A DNA stretch of 64,000 bases from Cucumis sativus (taxonomy: Eukaryota > Streptophyta > Magnoliopsida > Cucurbitales > Cucurbitaceae), in assembly GCF_000004075.3 (NCBI RefSeq), contig NC_026656.2, positions 19,044,607 to 19,108,606 of the forward strand, written 5' to 3'. The notes below the pieces were generated by a model. It did no database searches. It was not told the origin of the DNA and saw only the letters and a program-made list of their open reading frames with translations. Within the stretch, counting starts at the first letter, position 1; every line of letters starts with the position of its first letter. Shown here piece after piece: positions 49,920-63,778 of the stretch. Made by a program: the position numbers and the translations under genes.

Positions 49920-52900
49920 AAGAAAAATTAATAAATTAAATGGTTTAATTTAGTTAGACATGAATAATATTGAATAATATTGCTTTATAAACCAATAAAA
50001 TCCTAGCTTAGGTAAGAAAGAGTAATAAATAGTTTAGTTTCCATTAAATCCTAGCTTAGGAAGATAACTTAAATTAGCATTTTTCTTTTTACAATTTGTG
50101 GGGTAAATTTAACATTTAACATTAAACCCAACCCATAATTCCTTCAAATAAAAAGAAAGATTGAAAAAAAAAAAAAAACCAAACATATAAATAAATATCA
50201 ACATACACTAACCAAAATTAACCATCAATCATCTGTTCCGATAAATTTCTCATAGTTGAAAGAAACTAAAAAATAGATAAAATTTGATCATTACGTATTT
50301 GAATCTCTTTGTTTTCAATGGCCTTCATCAATCATATTCAGCTGTTTCTGCTCCATTCAATAGAACAATATGCACCACTCCCTCTTTGAATCGAATATGA
50401 ATTATTTATCCTCCGTACGTATTATATAATATCTAAATACACACTATGAAAAAAGTCTCCATCCCGAACGGGGAAAATCTTATCATGAAAATGTATGAGA
50501 TAGGCATGGTTTTTAAAAGCATGAAATGGAATAGAGTAAAATGCGCAAAATGATGAGAAATGACGACTAAGGGCACAAAAAAGGCATAATATATATTGAA
50601 TTTTAATGTGTGATTGCTTTGTTACTTAAGTGGCCGGCCGCTTGCTTTAACTAACACCCTCCATTCTCTAAACAACAACTACTACATATTTTCCTTTAGC
50701 ATTAGTTTTTTTTCTAAGGAATGAAAGAAATCGCGAAAGGTTTTATTACTTACCACTTTCGATTCAATAATTGAATAAATTTAGAATTTATACTTGTATG
50801 AGTATAGAATAATAGATAATTTATTTAATAAGATTTGATTTTTGACTTTTTTTTCGAAAATGTTTGGAAGATTTTTAAAATTAATAATACATCATCAGAA
50901 AACTTCTCTAAAGTTTAGTTTTTTATAATTTTTGTCCTCAGATGTTACATATACATACAAGAAACGATGGATCAACTAAGTTTTTTTTTTCAAACAAAAT
51001 CAACACATGTATGTTTGAGAAGGAAAAATTTATAATAATGAAAGGATAATACATGATGTTGATTATTTGACACGTTAGTACAGATGTTAGTTGAACTTAG
51101 CATATGTTAGTATGCAGTTGAAACTTATTCTTGATTAATTTAGCATAAACTAAAATTATTTTAAATTGATTCGGAGATGATAGGTGATTCTGGTTGATCA
51201 TTCCCACAAATGGATGTCTAAGTCACTTTTTTTTGTGTGTAAATTTACGAGACTGTTTTTTAATTTTAAATATTGAAACAAAAACGATATGTTATTAAAT
51301 TGTTAATTAAACAAATAATTATATATGTTTTTTATTTTATTTGTCAGTAAATAAATATATATCAACCATGCACATACAAATCTAGCAATAAAAAGAAAAA
51401 TAGATCTTTACCATAATAAACTAGATAAATAATTATTTCTCTAATAAAAATTACAATTACTAATTAAATAACTCTAAACTACTAACTTTTACAACAAAAC
51501 ATAAAGATTGGAAATCAATTATAAAGGTTTAAAAATCAATTTTATTGAATAATTTGTATCTAATTTTTTTCTCCTAAAATCATTATCCCAACTATATATC
51601 ACTCTCAAACATACTCTAAATTTACCTTTACTTATCAACTTAAGCTTTTGGATGGTCGAGTAATCTAAGATAATATCTCGAAGGCTTTTCCACATAAAAT
51701 ATTAAGTTTACCTTTTGGTTTGAATTTTGGTTAGATGGTGATTTAAGATATGGAAACATCTATTGATGTTGCCTAGAGAAACCAGAAATATATATAATTG
51801 ATGTGTGTATTTATACTTATATATATAAGAATTTGAACATACGTTGAGTCAAAACGATAACGTGTGTGACCAACTAATCTACGTCCTATTCTGTTTGATT
51901 ACATTCTATTATTTACTAGAGTTCAATATCTTATACTATTAATTCCTTTTTATAAAAATAAAATCTTATAGTATTAAATTACTTGAACGTCAGCAAGAAT
52001 GACTACAAAAAAAATATATATGATAATTAAGACTCTAGAACATTTTTATTCATTTTTTCTGAATAGAACTGATAAAATTGAAGATTACATAGTTGAAATA
52101 TCTTTAAAAAAATACAAAAATATATAATAAGGTTTTAGTAGGGTCATTTTCATTTACTTTCCTAGATATAATTGATAAAGTTGACTGATAAAATAAATTA
52201 AAATAACAAAGTTGAAATATATATTGAATTACATAAGTTATTTGTACTCATCACTCAAGAGAAATACAAGAAACTTCTTTATTAATATATGTGTTTTGCA
52301 TTGGTTATATTAATATTAGAGAAAAATAGGATACACATAGTTTATATGTTGGCGTGAGAAATACTCATGTGTTTATGTTGCCATTATGGACCTTTTATAG
52401 ACTTTGTTCACCGACTAGCTTCTTGCACAGTACGGTGTCAAACTTACCATACTCCAACGTTTAAATTAGTAAAAAAAGTGTATAGTTTGTTTAAGCACGT
52501 AAGGTCAAATATCTTAAGGTTATTGGGAGTTAATTACTTACTCCTTCTAATATGTGTCTACATTTTAGAGTGATACCCAATAGGCAATAAATAATGTTAG
52601 AGTGGTTCATTTTGGTGCTTGAGGTTTAAGGGTAACTTTTTACTTGCTTGGCTCTAGTTGGTTTGGAATCCGAGACTTTTGACTTTTCCATTGTATAACG
52701 GTTTGATAATTTATATTCATAACTAATTCAACCAAATGAGATTTGAGCTTGTATTGATTTTGGCTATATTCACGAAGGAAGTAGAATATAACCAAAAAGT
52801 TCCTAGTTGTGATTTGTATGTAATTTTGATAAATTATTGGAACTGCAACATCCATATTCCTAATAATTTACTTTTGCATATATCTTTTGAAATTTGAAGA

Positions 52901-53626
52901 TAATGCTTCCTAATAGTAATTTAAATGAACTAAATAATACTTAAAACACAATTTGTAACTTCTGATTTAGATATTTGTTGAAGTGAAATCATTTACTTCT
53001 TTCAATATATTGTTACTCGTTCCCAGGAGAATAAAGTCTCGATTTGTTGAACAATTCATGTGGTTTCTTGTTTCGAAAATTTCAAAAACATTTCTAATTA
53101 AAAATTGAAAACTATCAAGCTCCATTTTTTATTTTTATATTTAAACATTCCATTATGTGACGTTGCCGAAGACGTGCAATGCAATCCAATCTAAGGTCCT
53201 CACTTTCATTTTCGAATGACATGGTCGTGATCTTCTACTTTTCAATTTATTTTTCTTAATTCTCTTTAATACGGGTTATGAAAAAATACCATAAACCACA
53301 AATAATAGTCAAACAAAGTTTAGTTTTCTGTTTCCTTTTTCAGAATAGAAGTATTTAAAAAAACATATTTTTATTTCTAGTTCTTTCAACACACGCAATT
53401 AGTAAATTACTTACATATCTATGTGTCTATTGTTATCTTAACAAGTGATAAAGATGTTTTCAAATAATTTAATGCATTAATTAGATTAGTACATTGTTCG
53501 AAAAATTATATGAAGTTGCTTTCCCGGATGGGTTCTAGTGTTATATGAGAAATGTTGTTGAAAACGAAAATTAGTTGAAACCCTTCAAGAAGAATCATAG
53601 TTGGGAATAAAGGGTAATTGTAAAAA
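49089..53626. other. Intergenic, retroelement flank to receptor gene
   Basis: About 4.5 kb of AT-rich sequence with no supported gene. The first five bases are the right-hand copy of the AAGAG target duplication. A short near-tandem repeat AAATCCTAGCTTAGG occurs twice near 49997-50060, and an (AT)n tract lies near 49894-49920. The promoter of the receptor gene must lie near 53626. Confidence 0.5.
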
Positions 53627-56600
53627 ATGAAAGAGAAATCCATTTATTGGAGGGAGTTTTTTGGAAGAATCGTTGTGATGGTTGGGATATGGAGTCGTAT
53701 AGTATGTGGTGCAGATCAGATCAAACAGACGAGCGTTGTGAATGTGGGAGTGATTCTTAGTTCAAGTAGTTGGGTTGGGAAGATGGGTTTAAGTTGTATC
53801 AATCTCTCCCTAACCGATTTCTATTCTTCTAATCCTCATTATAACACCAAAATCCTTCTTCATATCAATGACTCTAACGATGATCCTTTGCTCGCGGCTT
53901 CTCAAGGTCTAACATCGTTCATATTTTCGTTCTATATATTCTGAGGTTTTTATTTCATTTTATATGTGTAACTGTAAAGTTCATCCAAAATGGAATATGC
54001 GTCTTACTTTTTAAAAATTCAAGTTTTATGAGACATTTTGTTCGCGTCGTAGGGAAAATAATCAAAACGGTGTCACTGTGCGTTCATGTTGAACAAAAAG
54101 TGGAAGTGAGGAGGAATATGTAAATACCTAAATTCAAATGAGCGAGACACACAATTTTCATTTGTCATAAACATAAGGTTAAAAAATTAGGTCAGATATC
54201 ACATTTAAACATTCTAAAATGAGTCACCCATATCACGATTCATTATTTCATGCATCTATGTTCTGTCTACGACCATATGGTCCTTCTACGAATCTAATAA
54301 TCAACATCATACAACTTATAAACATAAACCAAACACGTAAAAATTAAACTTCTCTATCAAATCTTAACAATCATCATTCACTTTTGTGTGTAAAATTTAA
54401 ACGAGCTAAATCGAATCTCTAACAAAAATTTTATGTCAGATGAACTATATTTATTTTGATTTTCTCACATACATGGTTACGTGTCGAGTTATTATTGATG
54501 AATATATATTTTTTTTCTTTGTTTTGTTTATGTTTTTGGTAAATCTCAGCATTGGAGCTAATAGAGAAGAGTGAAGTGAAAGCCATCTTAGGGCCAGAAA
54601 GTTCGTTCCAGGCTCCTTACACAATCCAACTAAGTGAAAAATTTAAGGTGCCATTAATCTCGTTTGCACCACCACCACCACCAGCCTCCACTTCCTCTAA
54701 CCTAAATTCTCCATATTTGTTACGAGTCTACAACCATTTCTCACAAATTTATGCCATTCGTGACATCATTAAAACTTTTGAATGGAAGCAAGTTGTTACC
54801 ATTTACCAAGATGATGAATTTGGACAGTCGATTGTTCTAGATCTGATCCACGCTTTACAGGTCAATTCCTCCAATTAATTGGTTTCTTTTCTAAATGTTG
54901 TTTAAGAACAAGAAATTAAAAAGTTTTCAGCCGTGCCATCCACAAACTCGTATCTATCTATACAAAAATAATTCTCTCTCTAAAATAAATATGTTTCTAA
55001 GAAGAATGTTGGTGAATGACAGGAAAAGGAAGTAAACACTCATGTTTACCGAATCAACCCAGGAGCTTCGATGGGCGAAATTAGAGAAGAGCTTGAAATG
55101 TTGAAGAATAAGGAGCAGGCAACAATTTTCATTGTACACATGGATCACAGCTTGGCCTTTCATGTATTCACCACAGCCAATGAAATTGGGATGACCGGCA
55201 AAGGCTATGCTTGGATTCTCACTGACGCCATTACAAGTTCTTTAAATTCTACACATTATTCAACTCTCAGATCAATGCAGGGATTTTTAGGAGTAAAAAC
55301 CTTTGTCCCCAAGACAATCAAACTCGACAACTTCACCATTAGATGGAGAAAGAAATTTCTAGAAGAAAATCCAAATCTAATCCAATATTACCCAAACCCA
55401 GATGTTTTCGGGCTGTGGGCTTACGATTCCACTTGGGCTCTAGCCATGGCGGCCGAAAGTAACTTCATTTCTGGGAAGACAATCATGGAGTCCCTGTTAA
55501 TAGTAAGTTTCCAAGGTCTGAGTGGGAAGTTTAGTTTTGGACAATCTAAATCCCAACCACCATATTATCAGTCACAGGATTTGCAAATAGTAAATGTAAT
55601 TGGAGATGGAGATATTAGTACGGTGGGATATTGGACTCCTAAAATGAACCTCACCGGAGAATTTAATCGGAATGTTACATTAAGACCCATTATTTGGCCT
55701 GGATACTCCATTCAACAGCCTACTGGATGGATTCCATTTAATCCAACGAACAGACTGAAGATAGGAGTTCCAATGTTGACAAGGGATAAGAGTTATATGG
55801 CTAATTCCCTCATGAGTAACCACAGCATCGTTGCTTACTGTTTAAAAATCTTCGAGGTGGCAGCTAACAAGCTTCCATATAATATTACATATGATTTTCT
55901 TTACTTCGAAGGCGCATACGACGACTTGATACTATCAGTGTACAGACGGGTGGGTAATCTATACCCTATTGGATTACTACTTTTAGGTATTTTCGAATAT
56001 TATTGAATAATGAATCAAAGTATTTATAAATTAATGTAGCAAAATCTTATATTATTATTTTTTTGAAAAAGATACGCTGTGTCAGTAAATGCAGGCAGAC
56101 ATCTCCACTAGGTGAATATCCCTTTAACACCCTCATCATTCTCACTTTCGTTAATATAGGAAGAATTAGAACTAGGACAAAAGCCAAACAACAGCACAAA
56201 AGCTAAAGAGCTAGAGCTAAGCCCACAACAAAAAAGTTAGAAATCATTTAAATTGATAGCGATAGAGAAAGAACTATAATTTGCAAACATAGAGTGTTTG
56301 CTAGTCCATAGCTCCGAGAGAGAAAGGATGTCTTTCCCGGGATCAATGGTAGATTTTTCCTAGCCCTTGAAAATGAGATTATTTCTCTCCAACCATAAGG
56401 CAATAGTAGTAAAAAAGATATATCCGGATGTAATGGTATTAAAAAAGATGATACCCCTTTTGTTGTGTTGTTTTATTGAGCATAAGAAAACAAGAAGTCC
56501 TTCAAGCTTGTTCAGTTGGATTTTGGCAGTATGACAATCTATGAAAATATGGTTTATGGTCAATCTCATCTAAGTGCCTTTTACATGAATTATATCAATT

Positions 56601-58514
56601 AGATAACATTGATACAAGTATATATAGGCATTTATGATTGAAATAATTTGAAATTTTATTATAATTTTATAAATTTGAACTTCCAAGTATAGCTATATAT
56701 TTTAAGTCTCATTATTACATTGTTTTACATTATAGTTTTCATCGTTCCCAGTCTATTTTTTGTTTTTTGTTTTAATATGCATATATTTATTCTTAATCTA
56801 AATATTTCAATTAATATGATGACGTGTATATATGTGGGTAGAAATATGATGCAGCTGTTGGAGACATAACAATATTAGCAAACAGATCTTCGTTTGTAGA
56901 CTTTTCTCTGCCATTTACCGAAGCTGGGATCGCCATGATCGTTCCTGTAAGAGACGACTCGGTGGATCATGGATGGTTCTTCATAAAGCCCTTGAGTTTG
57001 AATCTTTGGATCACAAGCTTCAGTTTCTTCGTTTTCTTGGGCTTCGTGGTTTGGATTTTAGAACATCAAAACAGTAGTGAAGACTTTCGTCGCGGCCCTA
57101 TATTGCATCAAATCGCCACTAGTCTCTGGTTCTCCTTTAGCATCATGGTCTTTGCCCAAGGTAATTATTAAACCTCTTCACCAATAACTATTATATTTTT
57201 TAAGGTTTTATTTTCCTAAAGATTTTGTTTTAGGTTAATTATAGGGTTTTTTTTTTTTCAATAATAATGAGTTTGTTCGTTTTAATTTAACGGTTTAATT
57301 AATTAATTTTTTTTTTATTTTTTGTCTAAAATTCATACCCTAGGGGAGAAACTAACGAGCAATTTATCAAGGATGGTGGTGGTGATATGGTTCTTCGTGG
57401 TGTTCGTCCTAGCACAGAGCTACACAGCAAGCTTAACGTCGTGGTTAACAGTGCAACAGCTCCAACCAGCTACCGACATTAATCAGATTATAAAAAACAA
57501 TTGGTCTGTTGGATATCAAAATGGCTCCTTTATTTATGGCTCATTAAAGATTTTAGGCATACAACACTTGAAACCCTATGACACATTAGAGCAACTCAAT
57601 GAACTCTTAACTAAAGGAGGCCGAAACGGTGGTGTTGATTCTGTCATTGATGAGATCCCTTACATGAAGCTTTTTCTTGCAATATATGGTGGTAAGGATA
57701 ACTATAACTATACCATGGCCGTTTTTCACTACAGTACTGGTGGTTTTGGATTTGTAAGTCCTTTTCTCTCTTTTCTTTTTTATATCTTAGCAAATAATAA
57801 TAATGGAATTTAAGTTTTGCTTAAGGTTAAAGTTTAACTCAATAATTGTAATTTGAGGTTCAAATTATCATACCCAACTTGTTTGTTTTAAGAATAATAT
57901 ACATATATAAGTTGTTTAAAGTTGCAGGTATATGGTTAATTATTTAACAATTTCAAACAAGTTTAGGTTTTTATGATGTGATTAAAGAAAATGTCATGGT
58001 GTGTTTGTTAGGTATGTATTTTATGTTTTATATGTGTGTGTTTGGGAGCGGACTTATCAATTTAATACAATACTATCAAATGAAGCAAAACATAATAATG
58101 TTTTAACTACAGGTGTTCCCACCAGGTTCGGCTTTGAGAAATGATATATCGACGGCATTGCTGAATTTGACTCAAAATAGCAAAGAAATAAATGAAATAG
58201 ACGAGAGGTGGTTTGGAAAAATTGACAAACTTAATAGCAGTCATGACTCAAATATTAATGCTTTTTCTTCACGCATTGACCTTAGTTACTTTAAGAGTTT
58301 ATTCATCATCACTGCTTCTGCAGCTATTTTGGCCCTCACTCTTTATTTATTTCGTTACTCCTTTGACTCGACCACCATATGGACAAGAATTATCGACGCC
58401 GTAACTTACCAAATTAATGTAATGAAAGACAAATGCAAGATCAATAATGTGAAACCACCGGTAGCGGCAATAGAAGAGGAGGAGGAGGAGGAGGCCTCTC
58501 CGAGTACCGAATAA
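53627..58514 (+). CDS. Glutamate receptor-like channel, clade II (GLR2 type)
   Basis: A ligand-gated, calcium-permeable cation channel of the plasma membrane or endomembranes, gated by amino acids in characterised plant members. Six plus-strand exons keep phase: 53627-53906, 54550-54860, 55023-55949, 56842-57160, 57344-57753 and 58113-58514, giving 882 residues. A hydrophobic signal peptide (about 1-28) leads to the periplasmic-binding-like amino-terminal domain. The split ligand-binding domain begins at LKIGVPML. M1 is about residues 558-578, the pore loop about 590-611, and M3 begins about 623 and carries the gating motif SYTASLTSWLTVQQLQP. M4 is about 808-829. The tail is short and ends in a run of seven glutamates. 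The exon 3 donor (GTGGGT) was chosen because it alone keeps KYDAAVGDIT in frame. Intron 3 contains a LINE fragment. The exact orthologue within clade II is unresolved. Confidence 0.93.
56240..56570 (-). mobile_element. LINE (non-LTR retrotransposon) 3' fragment in receptor intron 3
   Basis: The minus strand encodes a conceptual stretch ending TTIALWLERNNLIFKG, followed after a stop by LSLSELWTSKHSMFANY. The WLERNxxIF motif near the end of the reverse transcriptase protein is common in plant LINEs. Only the 3' end is present and it is antisense to the host gene, so it is an inert insertion. Confidence 0.6.
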
Positions 58515-59694
58515 CAATTTTCATACATGCATTTTAGATATCATGATTTGTTAATGTAACTGGCCCTCTGAAGAAGAGGTTGCTTGTATTTTATATTAAT
58601 GGTTGGATTGTGGTAGTTTAATTTGTGTGGAATGCCATTATATTCAGTTCGAGTTTTCTTCTTGAGAAAATATGAATTGCTTTAAGAACTATTTATCATT
58701 TCAATAAGTTTTAAAAGAAGATTTTGATTTTCACAAACATTTATAGAATTTGTGGGACTTTATGCTCTAACTTTTAGTTTAAATACATATACATATATAC
58801 ATATATGTATATATTATATATTTGATAAGAATTGAACAAAAAAAAAACAAAGAGAAAGCCATATGATTTGTACTTTTAAAACGTGTTTTTGTTGAACTCA
58901 ATAACACTTCAATAAAATTTATCATTATACTAACCCGAATAATTCTAAACCATTTTAGACTAAGAGTACTAATGCATCTTTTAAAAGTGTAAAGATATTT
59001 TTGAAACGCACACTGACAATATGTGTTGAACTAACAACAAAGACTAAAATAACATCATACTCAAACCTCGAACATTTTCTCCAACTAAATTGAAGTTCTA
59101 ATTATAACTTCAATGTTAATATTCACAATAAAGTTTTACTTTTGCCCCTTACAAATTCCGTGATTCAGTTTAAATTAAAACTAAAAAATTGTCAAAAATA
59201 GTAAATTTGATAAAATATATTTATTATTCAAATTTTATAGTAAAAGTTTATCGATTTATATAATAATATAATTCAAAATTTTATTCTAACTTATAAATAT
59301 TTTAATTTATTTTGTTATTTAAAAAAGATGTTTCTTTCATTATTATAAAAAAAAAATTAAGAAAGAGAAAGTTACTGTGTTGAGCAACAATCAGAAGCGG
59401 CGGGTCGCACCACAAATCAGTGTGTTTCGTCAGAAGGAAGTCAATACTCGATTGAGAGATCAACTCTATAGTCTATACTCTCGTTTTAGAATACAGATTA
59501 CATCACTTGTACGATAATCTTCTGCTTCTGATTGCGTAATATCAAACCTCCCTTTGATTTCCGACCACCGCCTTCCACTTCTTTAGGGTCCACCGTCGTC
59601 TCCAGAAAAGAAAAAAAATAGGAACAAAGTTGCAGTAAATCCGCCGTTGAAAATTCAGAAGAGAGAGAGAGGGTGATTTTGTAAGTTAATAGAT
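58515..59694. other. Intergenic between receptor 3' end and TFIIF beta promoter
   Basis: It contains the 3' untranslated part of the receptor gene and the promoter and leader of the TFIIF beta gene. A GA-rich stretch, AAGAGAGAGAGAGGG, precedes the start codon at about 59660-59674. No other gene is seen. Confidence 0.5.
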
Positions 59695-62600
59695 ATGGAA
59701 GATGAGCACGGCAGCGGCGGTAGTAGCAGTAACTTGGATACAGGCAAGGCGGATAGATCAGTGTGGCTAATGAAGTGTCCGTTGCTAGTCGCTAAGTCGT
59801 GGCAGGCTCATCCTCCATCTGATTCTCTTCCTCTCGCTAAGGTCATTCTTTCTCTCGATCCTCTTCAATCCGACGAGTCTTCTTCTCTCCAGGTAACCTA
59901 TAATTCGACATCTGTAATTGACGTTTATGTAGCGAAGTAATTAGACTTGTTTTCTTAGTAGGTTTACTTGTTTTCTTGGGCTTTAAATCTTGTGAATTTT
60001 GTTGTTTCGAATTGTGACTTTGATCGATGCTTGAATGAATGTGGAAGCAGAACCCTAGATTTTGATTCGTTGTAATTTTGATTCCTTGGGAGGGGCAGCT
60101 TGATTTTATGATATGTATTGCCAAAGTTCTTTGACAAATTTTGTTGTGGTAATGTCTTAAATCTGTTGTTTTGCCTATTGAATGAGAAGCATAGGGCAGT
60201 GAGACCCAGGTTCTCGAAATGCCCCCAAACCATGTTAATCTCTTTATTAGTCTCTATTCTTTACTTGTCGATTTTGTTTTTGTCATAACATTCGTTCTAG
60301 ATAAGAGGAATGATATTAGTTCGTTTATGTAAGTTCTGAGCTTTGGCCTCAAATTGTGCAAGACGATTGAAGTCCTATTTTGGATCATTTGTTATGAAAC
60401 TGAAATATAGTTATGAATGTTGTAAAAGATATGACCTTCCTGGATAATGTCTCCATTGGTGTGTGTTGTGAAACATAGTCTATAGATTTGGTTTAGGCGT
60501 GTACTCCCCTCCCTTGAAACTAAAATTGAAAGATTGAGTATCCTAGAAGAGTTAAAATCTTCACTTGGGAGCTCACTCACGGTTATATCAATCATCAACA
60601 CTCTCGATAAAATTAAAGTCAGAACACTCTATTTATTTATTAATTAATTAAAATAAGAAACTAAGTCTTCCAATGATGATACGCAGAATACATAGGGAAT
60701 TAGAAAAAGGCTCTTCAAGTTGTCTTAATTACAATAGAAATTATGTCTGAACTGGTTAACAAACACATGTTTCAGTTGGGAAGTTAATTGGATTTGAATG
60801 ACTTCTTTAGCAGCTTAAGCAGAAAGGTAGTGACGTTATCACATATTTTTGTATTGTTTGGTTGTATTTGTCAATTGTTTTAATGTAAATTTGGTTTCAT
60901 CACAAAAAAAATCACCATCGTTGCTGTTCTTTGTGCTGGCTATTTCTGAACTTTGATAAGTCTTTGTTAGACCATACATACTCATATGTGCACATACATG
61001 CAGACATGTATATACACATATATAAATATAGGAAGCAAATAATTTATTTATACATATCCAGCAATAATGAGTGTTTCGTGTGGCTCATTGTTTATCCTTT
61101 TTTTTTTGTCTAACTACTGTATTCCCTTGCATGCTTTAAAATGAACCTCAGTTCAAGATGGAGATGGCTGGAACTGAGACTGGAAACGTGCCAAAAAGTT
61201 TTTCCTTAAATATGTTTAAAGACTTTGTTCCTATGTGTGTCTTTTCAGAGGCAAGTCAAGGTGAGCTACATGATCCTTATCTGTTGTCAATTCTTTCTTT
61301 GACTATGCTGTCACCCTGAATGTAATATGTGAATATTTCTGCCATCTGGAAATGCTTCTTCCTCTATTCTGGATATTGTTTCCTCTGTTATGAACACCAA
61401 TTTGCACAGATTTATTTTTATTTTAGTGTAATTACATTTGTGTATTTTTTTTACATAAGGAACGAGGATGTTCATTGAAATGAAAAGGGACAGAACTTAG
61501 GTGAGGTTTCCCTTTCACCCTTTGCTAAGGAGGTTATAAAAAATCTCCCAATTTTGAACTTATCAAGAATCGGCTGTGGTTACTTATGAAGGATAGACAC
61601 TTCATGTTGTGCAGAGAATCGGTATCAGAAACGTTCTAATACTAATGTCCAAATATATATGAGATATGTGGGAGATGTGTGATTCCGTGATTCCCAAGCC
61701 ATATGCCTCAAGTTGAGTATGGGAGAGTGATCAATTTCCACTTATCCAAATGGGACTGCCTTGAGTGAAATTATCTTTTCCTAAGTGAAATCTCTCTCAC
61801 TTTTTGGAAACGTTGCCTGGGTTTTTAAATAGAGAGAAATAATAGGTTGGGTTGATGGAGACAATCACTAAACTGAAATATTTAATCTACAGTCCAAACG
61901 TTGCCTCACATACGAGAATATTAGTTTGGGTTGATGGACATGACCACCCCCTTAAGCAAAAAATTTAATCTACTGTCCTTTGAGGTTGGGTTATTATTCA
62001 AATTTGCAATTTTATTAGTACCTCGTCCAAGAAGGCTCCTGGGAGAGTGCAAGATTTTATATTTTTATCTGTAGGAGGCTAAGGAAATATTAGGGCAATA
62101 AATAATACTCACAATCATAGAAGGCAAAAGTAATATTGTTGTCAGTATAATGAATTTGTGAAATATGGATCTGTTGATCATCTTCCCCAAAGCGTTCAAC
62201 AGGATCTTAAAACATTGGCATGGCTGCAGAGTTAACAACTAAAGTGGACACTAGATAGGAAGCGGGAGAGGGTTCCTGGTGACAAATTCCTCTTGAAGTG
62301 TGGATCTTGCTTTCTAGGGCCCTTGTGGACTAGTAGTTGACCGAAGATAGCTATCACCTGATCTAACTTCTCCCTTTGTTACCAAATCCTTTTTTGTTTA
62401 TGATAGCATTCAATCAGTTCCTTTCACTCTTTTTTTATTAACCTTGATCAAGTTTTAGAACAAAACCTATTTTTTCCATTCACCTCTTATTTATAGTAAC
62501 ATGGATTTTCATCAGAGAGAATCTTCCAATAAAGGCTATTTGGAACGCGTGAAGTGAATCAATCTATGTTTTTTTAGCTTTTTGTTGCAAGTTTTATGTT

Positions 62601-63778
62601 TCTTTTGATGCAGTTTATATTCTTTGTGGCATGTTCCGATTATGGAAAGCTTTTTGTAATCTCCAGAACAACTTTTCTCAACCTCTTAGTTGGACCCCCT
62701 TCCTGTGGAGGGCCCTTTTTTTTAATCCACTATTTCCATAAATGACTTCCACCTGGAGAAGTCTTGAGTTCTTGTCTCCCCTTTTCAGCTTGTCAGCCCA
62801 TAAATTTATAAACCACAAAAAATTATAATTGTTGTTCTGCATATTTCTTGCCGTTCTAATAACCCAACAAGAAAATTTGTTTGTGGAATTAAGTATTGTT
62901 TTTGTTTAACTTCTTCCTTCTTTTGAGTTCAGTAATGCTAGGGTGGACATTTGAACATCTGTTGAGGATAAAGCCTCTACCAATTGAGTTATGCTTGGAT
63001 TTGTCCTGCAATTTTAGTTTCTTGACTTGATCTACATTTGAAACTATGAACTAATTTAACAAACATCATTAGCTCCTGTTTTCAACTTTATTTTTTTTAA
63101 TTAGGTGGGGAGGGTTTCCTCTCTTGAGAACTATTTCCGTCAAGTATGGATGAAGATGCATGTATCATAATCAGCTAATGTAGTCGGTGTTTGTTATAGA
63201 TTTTGTCTCTTTGTAAATTCTTTTGTAGGCAAGGTGTCAATGGAAGGGAAAGTGGAACATAAATTTGATATGAAGCCTCACAGTGAAAATCTTGAAATGT
63301 ACGGGAAATTGTGCCGTGAAAGGACAAACAAGTCCATGGTTAAGAATAGACAAATTCAAGTACATCATCAAGAGCCCTTTTACTTTTATCTAATACTTTA
63401 CTTTCCTTAAGTCCCACTACTCCATGTTTGCAATTGATTTTACATTTCACAATTTTCTCATGTATTGATAAGGTGATAGACAATGACCGCGGTGTGCATA
63501 TGAGGCCTATGCCTGGCATGGTTGGTTTGATCAGTTCAACTTCAAAGGTATATCTTTTCTCACCGTTTTCTTTCATCATTCTTGAACTCTTGTGGCAGTA
63601 TGATTCTATAATCAATCATTTATTGCAGGAAAAGAAGAAGGTGGCGCCAGTTAAACAATCAGACGTGAAAAGAACTAGAAGAGATCGTGGGGAACTAGAA
63701 GATATAATGTTCAAGCTATTTGAAAGACAACCAAATTGGGCCCTAAAGCAACTAGTCCAAGAAACTGATCAACCTGCT
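59695..63778 (+). CDS. Transcription initiation factor IIF subunit beta (RAP30-like), 5' part
   Basis: The small subunit of TFIIF, which brings RNA polymerase II to the promoter. Five exons keep phase: 59695-59892, 61152-61260, 63229-63359, 63473-63547 and 63629-63778, giving 221 residues so far. The gene continues past the right edge, where the rest of the winged-helix domain should be. The N-terminal part has the VWLMKCPLLVAKSW motif of the dimerisation domain. The middle has RTNKSMVKNRQ and VIDNDRGVHMRP, and exon 5 enters the DNA-binding domain with RRDRGELEDIMFKLFERQPNW. These are characteristic of plant TFIIF beta. The start is the first ATG and precedes an acidic, serine- and glycine-rich leader common in plant homologues. 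Intron 2 is about 2 kb. Confidence 0.92.
61261..63228. other. Large intron 2 of the TFIIF beta gene
   Basis: About 2 kb without coding potential. It contains a loose duplication around 61850-61990, where GGGTTGATGGA and TTTAATCTAC occur twice about 72 bases apart, and a SINE-like remnant near 62935-63000. Confidence 0.6.
62935..63000 (-). mobile_element. tRNA-like SINE remnant in intron 2 (candidate)
   Basis: On the minus strand the sequence reads AACTCAATTGGTAGAGGC, close to a Pol III A box, then CAGATGTTCAAATGTCCACC as a decayed B box. This suggests a tRNA-derived SINE head. No acceptor stem pairs, so it is not a tRNA gene. Confidence 0.45.

Noticed and set aside
63340..63615. 91-codon minus-strand frame
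   Set aside because: It is antisense to TFIIF beta exons 3-4, whose phase and homology are clear.
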